A stretch of DNA of 64,000 nt. Source: DASQMT01 sp963839615 (lineage in GTDB: Bacteria > Actinomycetota > Thermoleophilia > Solirubrobacterales > Solirubrobacteraceae). Position numbers and translations under genes: made by a program. The notes below the pieces were generated by a model. It did not search any database. It had not been told where the DNA came from and worked only from the letters and a program-made list of their open reading frames with translations. The number at the start of each line of letters is the position of its first letter. Position 1 is the first letter of the stretch. The DNA lies in the NCBI GenBank assembly GCA_963839615.1, contig CAWIVY010000001.1:310001-374000 (forward strand), given 5' to 3'. Positions 55,472 through 63,807 of this stretch are shown in pieces.

Positions 55472-58278
55472 CCGCGCCGGCCGATGCCGAGCGGATCGCG
55501 CGCGAGCGCTACGGCATCGAGGCCCGCGCCACCGCCCTGCCCGGCGAGATCGACCTCAACTTCGCGCTCGACGGCGCGGCCGGGCGCCACGTGCTCAAGC
55601 TCTACGCCCCCGCGACCGACCCGGACCTGCTCGATCTCCAGGACGCTGCGCTGGAGCACCTCGCCGCCGTCGATGCCGTGCCGCGCCTGATACGGCCCCG
55701 CGGCGGCGCACGGACGCAGCAGGGCGAGCGGCTCGTGCGCGTGCTCACCTGGGTCGCCGGCGCACCGTGGGCGGCAAGCGCCGTGCACACGCCGGCGATG
55801 CTCGCGAGCCTCGGGCGGACCGTCGCGGGCGTCGACCGCGCGCTGGCGAGCTTCGACCACCCGGCGCTGCCCGGCCGCCTGAGGTGGAACATGCTCGCCG
55901 CGGGAGACCTCGCCGGCGATGCGACCGGTGACGCCGCGGCCGTGCTCGAGCGCTTCGGCGCCGAGACCCTGCCGCGCCTGCGCGCGCTCCCGGCGCAGGC
56001 GATCCACAACGACGCGAACGAGCACAACGTGCTCGTCGGCGACGACGGCGCGGTCTGCGGGCTGATCGACTTCGGCGACCTCTGCCGCGCACCGCGGGTG
56101 TGCGGCCTCGCGGTCGCGTGCGCGTACGCGATGGCGATGCTGCCCGTGCCCGAGCGCGAGCTGCTGCCGCTCGTGGCCGGCTATCACGAGGTCGCGCCGC
56201 TCGGCCCGGATGAGCTCGCGCTGCTGCCCGACCTGATCCGCGCACGGCTGGCGATGAGCATCGCGATGGCCGTGCGCCAGCGTCGCGACCAGCCCGACAA
56301 CGAGTACCTGCTGATCAGCCAGGAGGCGGTGCCGGCACTGCTGAGCCGGCTCGGCCCGGTCCCGCACGAGCTCGAGCACCTGCGCCTCCGTTCGGCCTGC
56401 GGGTACGAGGCGGTGCCCCATGCCCGGGCGGTGCGCGGCTTCCTCCAGACCGCGGAGCCCGGGCCGGTGTGCGGGCCGCCGCTCGAGACCGCGCCGGTGC
56501 TCGACTGGTCCGCCGGGACGGCCGGCGCCGGCGCACCGCCGGCCACTGTGCCGTCGATCGGCCGCTACCTCGAGGACCGCGAAATCTACGACTCAGCCGC
56601 GTTCGCGACCGAGCTGCCGGGCGAGCGCCGCACCCTCCACCTCGGCGTCGACGTGTTCCTCGACGCCGGCGAGCCGATCCTCGCGCCGCTCGAGGGCGTC
56701 GTCCGCGACAGCGCGCACCGCCCGGCCGCGCGCGACTTCGGCGGCGTCGTGCTGGTCGACCACGCGACGCCGGACGGCGTGACCTTCCACACGCTCTACG
56801 GCCACCTCTCCGCGGAGCTGCCGGCGCCGGGCGCGCGGCTCGCGCGCGGCGACGTGATCGGGGTCATCGGCACGGCGGAGGAGAACGGCGGCTGGGCGCC
56901 GCACCTGCACCTGCAGCTGCTCAGCACCGACCTCGGCGCCGGCTGCGGAGTCCACGGGGTCGGCACGCTCGCCGAGCGCGACGTCTGGGAGTCCGTCAGC
57001 CCGGACCCCAACCTCCTGCTCGGGCTGCGCGGCGGCGTCCGCGCCGAGCCTTCGCGACTGACGACGGACGTCCGGGCAGCCCGCAGCAGCTCGATCTCGC
57101 GCTCGCTCAGCGTCGCCTACGCCGAGCCGCTGCGGATCGTGCGCGGCGAGGGCGCGTACCTGTACGACGAGCACGGCGACGCGTACCTCGACCTCGTCAA
57201 CAACGTCTGCCACGTCGGCCATGCCCATCCGCGGGTCGTGCGTGCGGCCGCCGAGCAGATGGCGCGCCTGAACACGAACACGCGCTACCTGCACGACCTG
57301 CTCGTCACCTACGCGCGCCGGCTGGCCGCGACGCTGCCCGACCCGCTCAACGTCGTCTTCCTCGTCAACTCCGGCAGCGAGGCGAACGACCTCGCGCTGC
57401 GCCTCGCCCGGGCGCACACGGGCGCGCGCGACGTGCTGGTGCTCGAGCACGCCTATCACGGCAACCTCTCCGCGCTCGTCGAGATCTCGCCGTACAAGTT
57501 CGACGGGCCCGGCGGCAGCGGCCGCCCCGCGCACGTCCACGTCTGCACGCTGCCGCGCAGCGCCGAGGACGCCGGCGACGTGCAACGCCGCGCGGCGGGG
57601 ATCGCGCCGGCCGCGTTCATCGCCGAGTCGCTGCCGGGCGTCGCCGGCCAGGTCGTGCTGCCCGCCGGCTACCTCGAGGCCGCCTACGCCCACGCGCGCG
57701 CCGCGGGCGCGGTCTGCATCGCCGACGAGGTGCAGGTCGGCTTCGGCCGCGTCGGGAGCAGCTTCTGGGGCTTCGAGCTCGGCGGCGTGGTGCCGGACAT
57801 CGTCACGCTCGGCAAGCCGATCGGCAACGGCCACCCGCTCGGCGCCGTGGTCACCACGCCCGCGATCGCGCGCTCGTTCGAGACCGGGATGGAGTACTTC
57901 AACACGTTCGGCGGCAACCCCGTCTCGTGCGCCGCGGGGCTCGCGGTGCTCGACGTGATCGCCGACGAGCGGCTCCAGTCGCACGCGGCCCGGCTCGGCG
58001 CGAGGATCATGGAGGGGCTGCGCGAGCTCGCCGCCCGCCACCCGCTGATCGGCGACGTGCGCGGCGCGGGCCTGTTCATCGGCGTCGAGCTGACCCCGCC
58101 CGGCGGCGGGCCGGCCACCGCCGAGGCCGCGGCTGTCGTCGAGCGCGCGCGGCACGCACGCGTGCTGCTCTCCACCGACGGCCCTGGCCGCAACGTGCTC
58201 AAGATCAAGCCGCCGATGGTGATCGGCGACGCCGACGCCGAGCGGTTCCTCGCCGTGCTCGACGCGGCGCTGGACTAG
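55468..58278 (+). CDS. Three-domain fusion: phosphotransferase, M23-peptidase-like, class III aminotransferase
   Basis: This protein has 936 residues. An APH/hydroxylysine-kinase-like domain (~1-345) has AIHNDANEHNVLV and LIDFGDLCRAP. An M23 (LytM-like) domain (~385-525) keeps the metal residues in LHLGVDVFLDAGEPI (about 390) and PHLHLQLL (about 480). A class III aminotransferase (~540-936) has FLVNSGSEANDLALRLARAHTG, IADEVQVGFGRVG and PLP lysine about K783 in TLGKPIGNGHP. Kinase plus lyase-type PLP enzyme resembles the phosphoethanolamine/phosphohydroxylysine phospho-lyase pair. There is no signal peptide, so the M23 domain is cytosolic. It is the last gene of the kynureninase operon. Confidence 0.88.
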   Translation: MTAPADAERIARERYGIEARATALPGEIDLNFALDGAAGRHVLKLYAPATDPDLLDLQDAALEHLAAVDAVPRLIRPRGGARTQQGERLVRVLTWVAGAPWAASAVHTPAMLASLGRTVAGVDRALASFDHPALPGRLRWNMLAAGDLAGDATGDAAAVLERFGAETLPRLRALPAQAIHNDANEHNVLVGDDGAVCGLIDFGDLCRAPRVCGLAVACAYAMAMLPVPERELLPLVAGYHEVAPLGPDELALLPDLIRARLAMSIAMAVRQRRDQPDNEYLLISQEAVPALLSRLGPVPHELEHLRLRSACGYEAVPHARAVRGFLQTAEPGPVCGPPLETAPVLDWSAGTAGAGAPPATVPSIGRYLEDREIYDSAAFATELPGERRTLHLGVDVFLDAGEPILAPLEGVVRDSAHRPAARDFGGVVLVDHATPDGVTFHTLYGHLSAELPAPGARLARGDVIGVIGTAEENGGWAPHLHLQLLSTDLGAGCGVHGVGTLAERDVWESVSPDPNLLLGLRGGVRAEPSRLTTDVRAARSSSISRSLSVAYAEPLRIVRGEGAYLYDEHGDAYLDLVNNVCHVGHAHPRVVRAAAEQMARLNTNTRYLHDLLVTYARRLAATLPDPLNVVFLVNSGSEANDLALRLARAHTGARDVLVLEHAYHGNLSALVEISPYKFDGPGGSGRPAHVHVCTLPRSAEDAGDVQRRAAGIAPAAFIAESLPGVAGQVVLPAGYLEAAYAHARAAGAVCIADEVQVGFGRVGSSFWGFELGGVVPDIVTLGKPIGNGHPLGAVVTTPAIARSFETGMEYFNTFGGNPVSCAAGLAVLDVIADERLQSHAARLGARIMEGLRELAARHPLIGDVRGAGLFIGVELTPPGGGPATAEAAAVVERARHARVLLSTDGPGRNVLKIKPPMVIGDADAERFLAVLDAALD

Positions 58279-58988
58279 CGCCCGTAGCGATCCTTGGAGA
58301 GCACGAGCTGCTCGGGCAGCGCGGTGCGCGGCGGCGGCGACGGGTCGGCCTTGACCGCGACCGTCTCCGCCACGGAGACCGTCAGCTCGCAGCGCCGCCC
58401 GCCGGCCTCGACCACGACCTGCTCCTCGTCGCGCTCGGCGACGATGCCCTCCATGCCGGGCTCGATGCCCGCGTCCTTGAGGTAGTGCAGCAGGTCCTCG
58501 GCCTCGTTCTCGAAGCGCAGCACGCGCACGTTCGCGCCCACCTCGACGTCCGCGAGGGGCACGCCGACGATCCGCTCCCCGACCGTGATCGGATGGCCGT
58601 GCGGACAGGTCTTGGCGTCGCCGATCGCCGCCAGCATCCGGGACTCCAGCACCGGCGACATCGCGTGCTCGAGCCGCTCCGCCTCCTCGTGGACCTCGTC
58701 CCAGGGGATCCCGAGCACGTCGGTGAGGAAGCGCTCGATCAATCGGTGGCGGCGGACCACGCCCTCGGCGTGCTCGCGCCCGTTCTCGGTGAATGCGAGC
58801 ACCTTGTCGGCGCCGCGCGTGATGTAGCCGTCGCGCTCGAGCCGGCCGATCATCTCGTGCACCGTCGGGGCCGAGAGCTGCATCGCGCGAGCCACGTTCG
58901 CGCCCGTCATCGGCAGCCCGGCCTCCTGGAGCCAGAAGATCGTCTGCAGGTACTCCTCTTCGGCGACGGTCGCGTGGTCGTGGGACAT
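58275..58988 (-). CDS. DtxR/MntR-family metal-dependent repressor
   Basis: This 237-residue regulator has an N-terminal winged helix (EEEYLQTIFWLQEAGLPMTGANVARAM, LSAPTVHEMIGRLERDGYI) and a dimer/metal domain (HRLIERFLTDVLGIPWDEVHEEAERLEH, CPHGHPI). A C-terminal SH3/FeoA-like domain contains MEGIVAERDEEQVVVEAGGR. It represses iron or manganese genes when metal-bound. Its stop overlaps the fusion gene stop by 4 bases. Targets may include the ferritin gene, but no operator was identified. Confidence 0.92.
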   Translation of the reverse strand: MSHDHATVAEEEYLQTIFWLQEAGLPMTGANVARAMQLSAPTVHEMIGRLERDGYITRGADKVLAFTENGREHAEGVVRRHRLIERFLTDVLGIPWDEVHEEAERLEHAMSPVLESRMLAAIGDAKTCPHGHPITVGERIVGVPLADVEVGANVRVLRFENEAEDLLHYLKDAGIEPGMEGIVAERDEEQVVVEAGGRRCELTVSVAETVAVKADPSPPPRTALPEQLVLSKDRYGR

Positions 58989-59005
58989 GCCGCCATCGTA
59001 CCCGG

Positions 59006-59911
59006 CTAGGAGCCGCTGCCCATGGCCTCCAGCCGCCGCTCGGCCAACTCCAGGAACGCGCGGGTCGCGGGCGAGATGTGCGCGTTGCGCCGGGTGACGA
59101 AGGCGAACGTGTCGTACAGCGGCGGGTCGAGCGAGACGCTCGACAGCGTGCGCGAGAAGCCGCGCGTCACGAGCACGTTGGGCGCCGCGATCGTGTCGCC
59201 CAGCCGGCGCGCGGCGAGGTCCAGCGCCGCCGTCATGTACTCGACCTCGATCTGCGGCTCGATCCGGACGCCGGCGCGCTGGGCGCGCTCGTTGAGCTGG
59301 CGGCGCATCGGATCCACGGCGCCCCAGCGCGCGTCGTAGAGGATCAGCGGCGCTGCGGCGAGCTCCTCGATCGTGATCGGCTTGGTCAAGCGCTGCGGGC
59401 TAGCGCTGACGTAGTGGTTCTCCTCGCGGATCGACGGCCGCACGTCCAGGCCGCGGTCGTCGATCGGCAGCGCGATCAGCCCGGCCTCGAGCTCACCGTC
59501 ACGGACCGCGTCGGCGACCTCGGCGGAGTTCTGCCCGACGACGCGCACGCGGACGTCGGGGTGGCGGCGGCGGAAGTCCTGCACCAGCCCGCCGAGCAGG
59601 TAGTGGTGAGCGCTGCCGAACGTGCCGAAGGTGGCCGTGCCGCCCTTGAGAGTGCGTACCTCCTTGAGCGACTCGACGGCCTCCTCGGCGCTGGCGAGCG
59701 TCTTCTCGGCATGCGGTTGCAGCATGCGTCCCGCCTCGGTCAGCACCAGCCGCCGTCCGGCGCGGGCGAACAGCTCGACGCCCAGCTCGGCCTCGAGCCG
59801 GCGGATCTGGTCGGATAGGCTCGGCTGGGCCATCAGCAGCGCCGAAGCGGCCGCCGAGAACGAGCCGTGCTCGGCCGCCGCGACGAAGTAGCGAAGCTGC
59901 TGAAGTGTCAT
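59006..59911 (-). CDS. LysR-family transcription regulator
   Basis: This 301-residue regulator has an N-terminal HTH (MTLQQLRYFVAAAEHGSFSAAA, AQPSLSDQIRRLEAELGVELF). A periplasmic-binding-like effector domain follows (GGTATFGTFGSAHHYLLGGLV, EAGLIALPIDDRGLDVRP). The sequence resembles OxyR/CynR-type proteins but not strongly enough to name. It is divergent from a 39-residue ORF with 70 bases between starts, which hold two inverted repeats suited to LysR binding. Confidence 0.92.
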   Translation of the reverse strand: MTLQQLRYFVAAAEHGSFSAAASALLMAQPSLSDQIRRLEAELGVELFARAGRRLVLTEAGRMLQPHAEKTLASAEEAVESLKEVRTLKGGTATFGTFGSAHHYLLGGLVQDFRRRHPDVRVRVVGQNSAEVADAVRDGELEAGLIALPIDDRGLDVRPSIREENHYVSASPQRLTKPITIEELAAAPLILYDARWGAVDPMRRQLNERAQRAGVRIEPQIEVEYMTAALDLAARRLGDTIAAPNVLVTRGFSRTLSSVSLDPPLYDTFAFVTRRNAHISPATRAFLELAERRLEAMGSGS

Positions 59912-59930
59912 AGGCTCTGCCTTCTGATCC

Positions 59931-59979
59931 TGTAGTCAACAGAGTCTACAACTAGATCGCGCAGCGTCCGATACTAGTT
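59931..59979. promoter_or_regulatory. LysR-type operator region with two inverted repeats
   Basis: TGTAG (59931-59935) and CTACA (59946-59950) are inverted around TCAACAGAGT, fitting the T-N11-A-type LysR box. AACTAG (59950-59955) and CTAGTT (59974-59979) form a second inverted pair. Both lie between the divergent LysR gene and the small ORF at 59982. Confidence 0.5.
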
Positions 59980-59981
59980 GC

Positions 59982-60101
59982 ATGATCACTCTCCTCGCAG
60001 TCGCGGCCCCCGTTGCCGTCATGGGCGCGATCAACGCTCTCGCCGCGAAGTACGGCGCCGACACCCGGCCCGGCTTCGACGAGCGGACGCCGATTCGTTA
60101 G
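59982..60101 (+). CDS. 39-aa small protein divergent from LysR regulator
   Basis: ATG 59982 gives a hydrophobic N-terminal helix (MITLLAVAAPVAVMGAINAL) and a polar tail (AAKYGADTRPGFDERTPIR). The tail KYGADTRPGFDER resembles tails of small actinobacterial proteins of unknown function that I recall. It is followed after 15 bases by a strong terminator hairpin and is preceded by LysR-type palindromes, so it is probably transcribed as a unit. No ribosome site is obvious. Confidence 0.6.
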   Translation: MITLLAVAAPVAVMGAINALAAKYGADTRPGFDERTPIR

Positions 60102-60116
60102 CCCCATCCATCCTCC

Positions 60117-60143
60117 GAGAGCCCCGCGACCAACGGGGCTCTC
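60117..60143. terminator. Bidirectional terminator hairpin
   Basis: GAGAGCCCCG (60117-60126), CGACCAA loop, and CGGGGCTCTC (60134-60143) form a perfect 10-bp GC-rich stem, followed by GACGTTT. It lies between the small ORF stop (60101) and the convergent epimerase stop (60150), and so can serve both strands. Confidence 0.75.
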
Positions 60144-60149
60144 GACGTT

Positions 60150-61136
60150 TCAGGAACGCTCCCCGAGCTCCGCGAGCAGCGTGCTCTCGAGCACCGGGTC
60201 CAGTCCGCTCGCGCGCAGCTCGGAGCGCCAGTCCGCCTGTTCGCCGCCGTCGCGCAGCCAGGCCCACGTGGCGCCGACGGTCGCCGCCGGCGGCCGGATC
60301 GTCAGCCCGGCGTCCCGCGCCCGGCTCGCGGCGACGGAATAGACGGCCGCCGCCTCGGCGACCGGAGCCGGCCACAGCGGCAGCTCGGTCCACGGGTCGG
60401 CCAGCGCCGCCGCCACACGCTCGCCGTCGACCCAGCACAAGCGCGCGTGCGGGTTGACGACCGTCCGGGCGAGCTCGAGCAGCTCCTCCCAGGTCAGCAG
60501 GCCGGGTGGTGCCACGGCGTTGAACGCACCGGCACGGCAGTCCGCCGCCATCGCGAGCACCCAGCGCGCGAGATCGCGCGCGTCGATCAGCTGGATCGTC
60601 GCGGCGCGCGGCTCCGGCGCGAGCACGTCGCCGCCGCGCGCCATCCGGCGCAGCCAATAGGGCAGCCGGCCGATGTTCTCGTGCGGCCCGACGATCACGC
60701 CCGCGCGCACCTGCAGCACGCGCCCCGGCATCGCGGCCTCGGCCGCCCGCTCGGCCGCCGCCTTCAGCGGCCCGTACTCCTTTTCTCCGCCCTCGAAGAC
60801 GGCGCTGTCCTCGTCGACCGGCTCGGCGGGCCAATCGCGGTAGACCGACGCGGACGATATGAACGAGTAGTGCGCGGCGCGATCGGCAAGCGTGCGCGCG
60901 GCGCCGCCGACCGCCTCCGGATCGAACCCGCAGGTGTCGATCACCGTGTCCCAGGCGCCGCCGGGCAGGCGGTCGAGGTCGGTCGCGCGGTCCCCGAGCA
61001 CCTCCTCGGCGTCGGGGTGCACTCCCGGGCCATGCCGGCCGCGATGGAAGTAGGTGACCTCGTCGCCGCGGTCAAGCGCCGCCTCGACGATGGCGCGACC
61101 GAGGAAGACGGTGCCGCCGATGACGAGTACGCGCAC
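60150..61136 (-). CDS. NAD-dependent epimerase/dehydratase-like SDR protein
   Basis: GTG 61136 gives 328 residues. The atypical extended-SDR start VRVLVIGGTVFLGRAIVEAAL (GGTxFLG) and HYSFISSASVYRDW resemble CSP41/sugar-epimerase-like proteins. The usual YxxxK is replaced by a weaker EYGPLKAAAERAA (YxxxK is met as YGPLK). VRAGVIVGPHEN and LIDARDLARWVLAMA are further family blocks. Its role is unclear; many relatives lack proven epimerase activity. It is divergent from the DNA ligase with 20 bases between starts. Confidence 0.85.
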   Translation of the reverse strand: MRVLVIGGTVFLGRAIVEAALDRGDEVTYFHRGRHGPGVHPDAEEVLGDRATDLDRLPGGAWDTVIDTCGFDPEAVGGAARTLADRAAHYSFISSASVYRDWPAEPVDEDSAVFEGGEKEYGPLKAAAERAAEAAMPGRVLQVRAGVIVGPHENIGRLPYWLRRMARGGDVLAPEPRAATIQLIDARDLARWVLAMAADCRAGAFNAVAPPGLLTWEELLELARTVVNPHARLCWVDGERVAAALADPWTELPLWPAPVAEAAAVYSVAASRARDAGLTIRPPAATVGATWAWLRDGGEQADWRSELRASGLDPVLESTLLAELGERS

Positions 61137-61156
61137 GCCGGTAGGATCGCGCTTTC

Positions 61157-62098
61157 GTGCCGCTGCCGCTCTCCCCACCCCTGCTCCCGCAGCTCGCGAA
61201 GACGGCGCGCACGCTGCCGACCGGCGACGGCTGGGCCTACGAGCCGAAGTGGGACGGCTTCCGCGCGATCGCGTTCGTCGACGGCGCCGACGTGCACCTC
61301 CAGTCGCGCAACGGCAGGCCACTCTCGCGCTACTTCCCCGAGCTGAAGTTCCCCGCCGGCCGCTACGTGCTCGACGGCGAGATCGTGCTGTTCGACGCCG
61401 AGGGCCGCCAGGACTTCGACGCGCTCGGCCAGCGCATCCACCCGGCGAAGTCGCGGATCGACATGCTGGCGGAGTCGACGCCGACGCGCTTCATCGCCTT
61501 CGACCTGCTGGCCGAGGGGGACGACACGCTGCTCGACCTGCCCCAGGCGGAGCGTCGCGAGCGCCTGGGGCAGATCGTCGAGGCGCCGGTCGACCTGACG
61601 CCGACCACGGAGGACCCCGACGCGGCCGCGCCGTGGCTGCAACACGCCGAGGGCGTGATCGCCAAGCGCCAGGACGCGCGCTACTGCCCGGGCGAGCGCG
61701 TCGGCATGGTCAAGATCAAGCGCATCCGCACGATCGACGCCGTGATCGTGGGCTGGCGGCCGGGCAAGGAGGAGAACACCCTCGGCTCGCTCATCCTCGG
61801 CCTCTACGACGACGCCGGCAAGATGCGCGTCGTCGGTCACTCCTCGGGGTTCAAGGCGGCCGAGAAGCGCGAGCTGCCCGCGCGGCTGGCCCCCTATGAG
61901 ACCGGTCAGCGCGGCATGGGAGACCCGAGCCGCTGGAACAACGAGCGCGAGCTCGAGTGGGTCGAGCTGAGGCCCGAGCTCGTCGTCGAGGTGACGTTCG
62001 ACCACGTCTCGAACAACCGCATCCGGCACGGCACGAAGGTGAGCCGCTGGCGCGACGACAAGGATCCGCGCGACTGCCTGATGGATCAGCTGGACTAA
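61157..62098 (+). CDS. ATP-dependent DNA ligase (LigC-like, compact)
   Basis: This 313-residue protein has the nucleotidyl lysine motif EPKWDGFRA (KxDG), VLDGEIVLF (motif III), FIAFDLLAEGDD, EGVIAKRQDARYCPG (motif IV) and KIKRIRTIDAVIVGW (motif V). The OB-fold follows with RELEWVELRPELVVEVTFD. It is the size of the ligase core without the LigD nuclease or polymerase parts, as in mycobacterial LigC. It seals DNA nicks using ATP, likely in repair. Its TAA stop lies in the palindrome at 62094. Confidence 0.92.
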   Translation: MPLPLSPPLLPQLAKTARTLPTGDGWAYEPKWDGFRAIAFVDGADVHLQSRNGRPLSRYFPELKFPAGRYVLDGEIVLFDAEGRQDFDALGQRIHPAKSRIDMLAESTPTRFIAFDLLAEGDDTLLDLPQAERRERLGQIVEAPVDLTPTTEDPDAAAPWLQHAEGVIAKRQDARYCPGERVGMVKIKRIRTIDAVIVGWRPGKEENTLGSLILGLYDDAGKMRVVGHSSGFKAAEKRELPARLAPYETGQRGMGDPSRWNNERELEWVELRPELVVEVTFDHVSNNRIRHGTKVSRWRDDKDPRDCLMDQLD

Positions 62099-62108
62099 CC
62101 GTGTTAGT
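62094..62108. promoter_or_regulatory. Palindromic operator upstream of MBL-TetR operon
   Basis: ACTAAC-CGT-GTTAGT is a perfect 6-bp inverted repeat with a 3-base centre, nine bases before the MBL gene ATG (62118). Size and shape suit a TetR dimer, and the TetR gene is the second gene of this operon, so autoregulation is likely. Confidence 0.65.
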
Positions 62109-62117
62109 CTGTGGACT

Positions 62118-62786
62118 ATGCCCGTTCACAGAATCAGCCAAGTAGGGATCGTCAACGCCTACCTCGTGCAGGAGGACGACGGGCTCACGCTCGTCGACGC
62201 GCTCATGTCGGGCTCGGCCCACAAGCACATCCTCGCCGCGGCGGCGACGATCGGCGCGCCGATCGTCCGCATCGCGCTCACCCACTCCCACAACGACCAC
62301 ATCGGCGCGCTCGACAAGCTCGCGGCCGCCCTGCCGGGCGCCGAGGTGCTGATCTCCGCCCGCGAGGAGCGCCTGCTCGCCAAGGACAAGACGATGGATC
62401 CCGGCGAGCCGCAGGTGAAGCTGAAGGGCGGCTACTCGGGCGCCAAGACGAAGCCGACGGCGACGTTCAAGCCCGGCGACCGCGTCGGCTCGCTCGAGGT
62501 CCACGCGGCTCCCGGCCACACGCCTGGGCAGGTCGCGTTCCTCGATCCCCGCGACGGCACCCTGTACTGCGCCGACGCGTACTCGACGCTCGGCGGCGTC
62601 GCGACCACGGCCAAGCCGTACGCCCGCTTCCCGCTGCCCGGATTCGCCACGTGGCACGGGCCGACGGCGCTGGAGTCCGCGGTCTCGCTGCGCGCGCTCG
62701 ACGCGGCACGGCTCGCGCCCGGTCACGGCGGCGTCGTCGAGACGCCCGCCACGGCGATGGACCGCGCGATCGCCCGCGGCGCCTGA
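62118..62786 (+). CDS. MBL-fold metallo-hydrolase (glyoxalase II/lactonase-like)
   Basis: This 222-residue protein has the full metal motif THSHNDHIG (HxHxDH). Further ligands are in HAAPGHTPGQVAFLD, LYCADAYST and ARLAPGHGGVVE. The short length and N-terminal NAYLVQEDDGLTLVDAL match small MBL hydrolases that act on thioesters, lactones or similar molecules. The ATG 62118 follows a TetR-type palindrome. The TetR gene starts 2 bases after its stop. Confidence 0.9.
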   Translation: MPVHRISQVGIVNAYLVQEDDGLTLVDALMSGSAHKHILAAAATIGAPIVRIALTHSHNDHIGALDKLAAALPGAEVLISAREERLLAKDKTMDPGEPQVKLKGGYSGAKTKPTATFKPGDRVGSLEVHAAPGHTPGQVAFLDPRDGTLYCADAYSTLGGVATTAKPYARFPLPGFATWHGPTALESAVSLRALDAARLAPGHGGVVETPATAMDRAIARGA

Positions 62787-62788
62787 TC

Positions 62789-63346
62789 GTGGCCGGTCGC
62801 GGCCTGGACCGCTCGCTCGTCGTCGCCACCGCCGGCGACATCGCCGACGCCGCGGGCCTCGACGCGGTGACGCTCGCACGCGTCGCCGGCGCGCTCGGCG
62901 TGCGCTCACCGTCGCTCTACAACCACGTCGCCGGCCGCGACGGGCTGCTGCGCGGTCTCGCCGCGGAGTCCACCCGCGAGCTGGCGGCGGTGCTGCGGCG
63001 GGCGGCGACCGGACGCGCGGGCGCCGACGCGATCGGCGCCGTCGCCGCGGCCCAGCGCTCGTACGCGCTGGCACATCCCGGGCGCTACGCGACGACGGTG
63101 GCGGCGCCGGCCGACGGCGACTCCGAGCACGAGCGGGCCGCGGCCGACGCGGTCGACGTGCTCGCGGCGGTGCTCGGCGGCTCCGGGCTCGAGGACGACG
63201 AGCTGATCCACGCGGTGCGGGCGCTGCGCAGCGCCGTCCATGGCTTCGCCGCGCTCGAGGCGGCCGGCGGCTTCGGACTCGCGGTCGACCGCGACGAGTC
63301 CTTCGCCCGGCTCGTCGACGCGCTCGCGAAGGGGATCGCGGGCTAG
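62789..63346 (+). CDS. TetR-family regulator with TetR_C/WHG-type effector domain
   Basis: GTG 62789 gives 185 residues. The HTH is clear: DIADAAGLDAVTLARVAGALGVRSPSLYNHVAGRDGLLRGL. The C-terminal half (RSYALAHPGRYATTV, DELIHAVRALRSAVHGFAALEAAGGFGL) is the WHG/TetR_C_33-type ligand domain. It is in one operon with the MBL hydrolase and probably binds the palindrome at 62094-62108. Its stop overlaps the convergent HxlR gene by 4 bases. Confidence 0.92.
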   Translation: MAGRGLDRSLVVATAGDIADAAGLDAVTLARVAGALGVRSPSLYNHVAGRDGLLRGLAAESTRELAAVLRRAATGRAGADAIGAVAAAQRSYALAHPGRYATTVAAPADGDSEHERAAADAVDVLAAVLGGSGLEDDELIHAVRALRSAVHGFAALEAAGGFGLAVDRDESFARLVDALAKGIAG

Positions 63347-63807
63347 TAGACGCCCGGGACGCGCGGCTGGCGCTGGCGCGAGTGACTCTGCAGCTCCTGG
63401 CTCTCCGCGCGCCAGAGCTGCAGCCGGTCGAACCGCTCGCGTGCCTCCGCGATGTCGACCTGGTGCAGCTTGCCCCAGTCCAGCAGCGGCGAGAGGGCCA
63501 TCAGCAGCGCCTCGCCGGTGTCGGAGAGCTCGTACTCGACGCGCGCCGGCACGCGCGCGTAGACGTGGCGCAGCACGAGCCCGTCGCGCTCGAGCTGGCG
63601 CAGCGTCGCCGAGAGCATGCGGCGCGAGACGCCGTCGATCTGGCGCAGCAGCTCGTTGAAGCGATGGGTTCCGCACGTGAGTCGCGCGAGCACCGAGAGG
63701 CTCCACTTAGCGCCGAGGACGCCGAGTGCTCCTTGCAGGGCGTCCAGCGCAGGGTCGTCGGGCACCCAGGGGCCACCGGCACCTACGGTTGCGGGACGCG
63801 AGTGCAC
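63343..63807 (-). CDS. HxlR-family winged-helix regulator
   Basis: This 154-residue protein has the HxlR pattern: GVLGAKWSLSVLARLTCGTHRFNELLRQIDGVSRRMLSATL is the DNA-binding core, followed by LERDGLVLRHVYARVPARVEYELSDTGEALL. HxlR proteins respond to aldehydes, quinones or redox stress. The start is GTG 63807. The C-terminal Gln/Ser/Arg-rich tail is longer than usual. Confidence 0.92.
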   Translation of the reverse strand: MHSRPATVGAGGPWVPDDPALDALQGALGVLGAKWSLSVLARLTCGTHRFNELLRQIDGVSRRMLSATLRQLERDGLVLRHVYARVPARVEYELSDTGEALLMALSPLLDWGKLHQVDIAEARERFDRLQLWRAESQELQSHSRQRQPRVPGVY

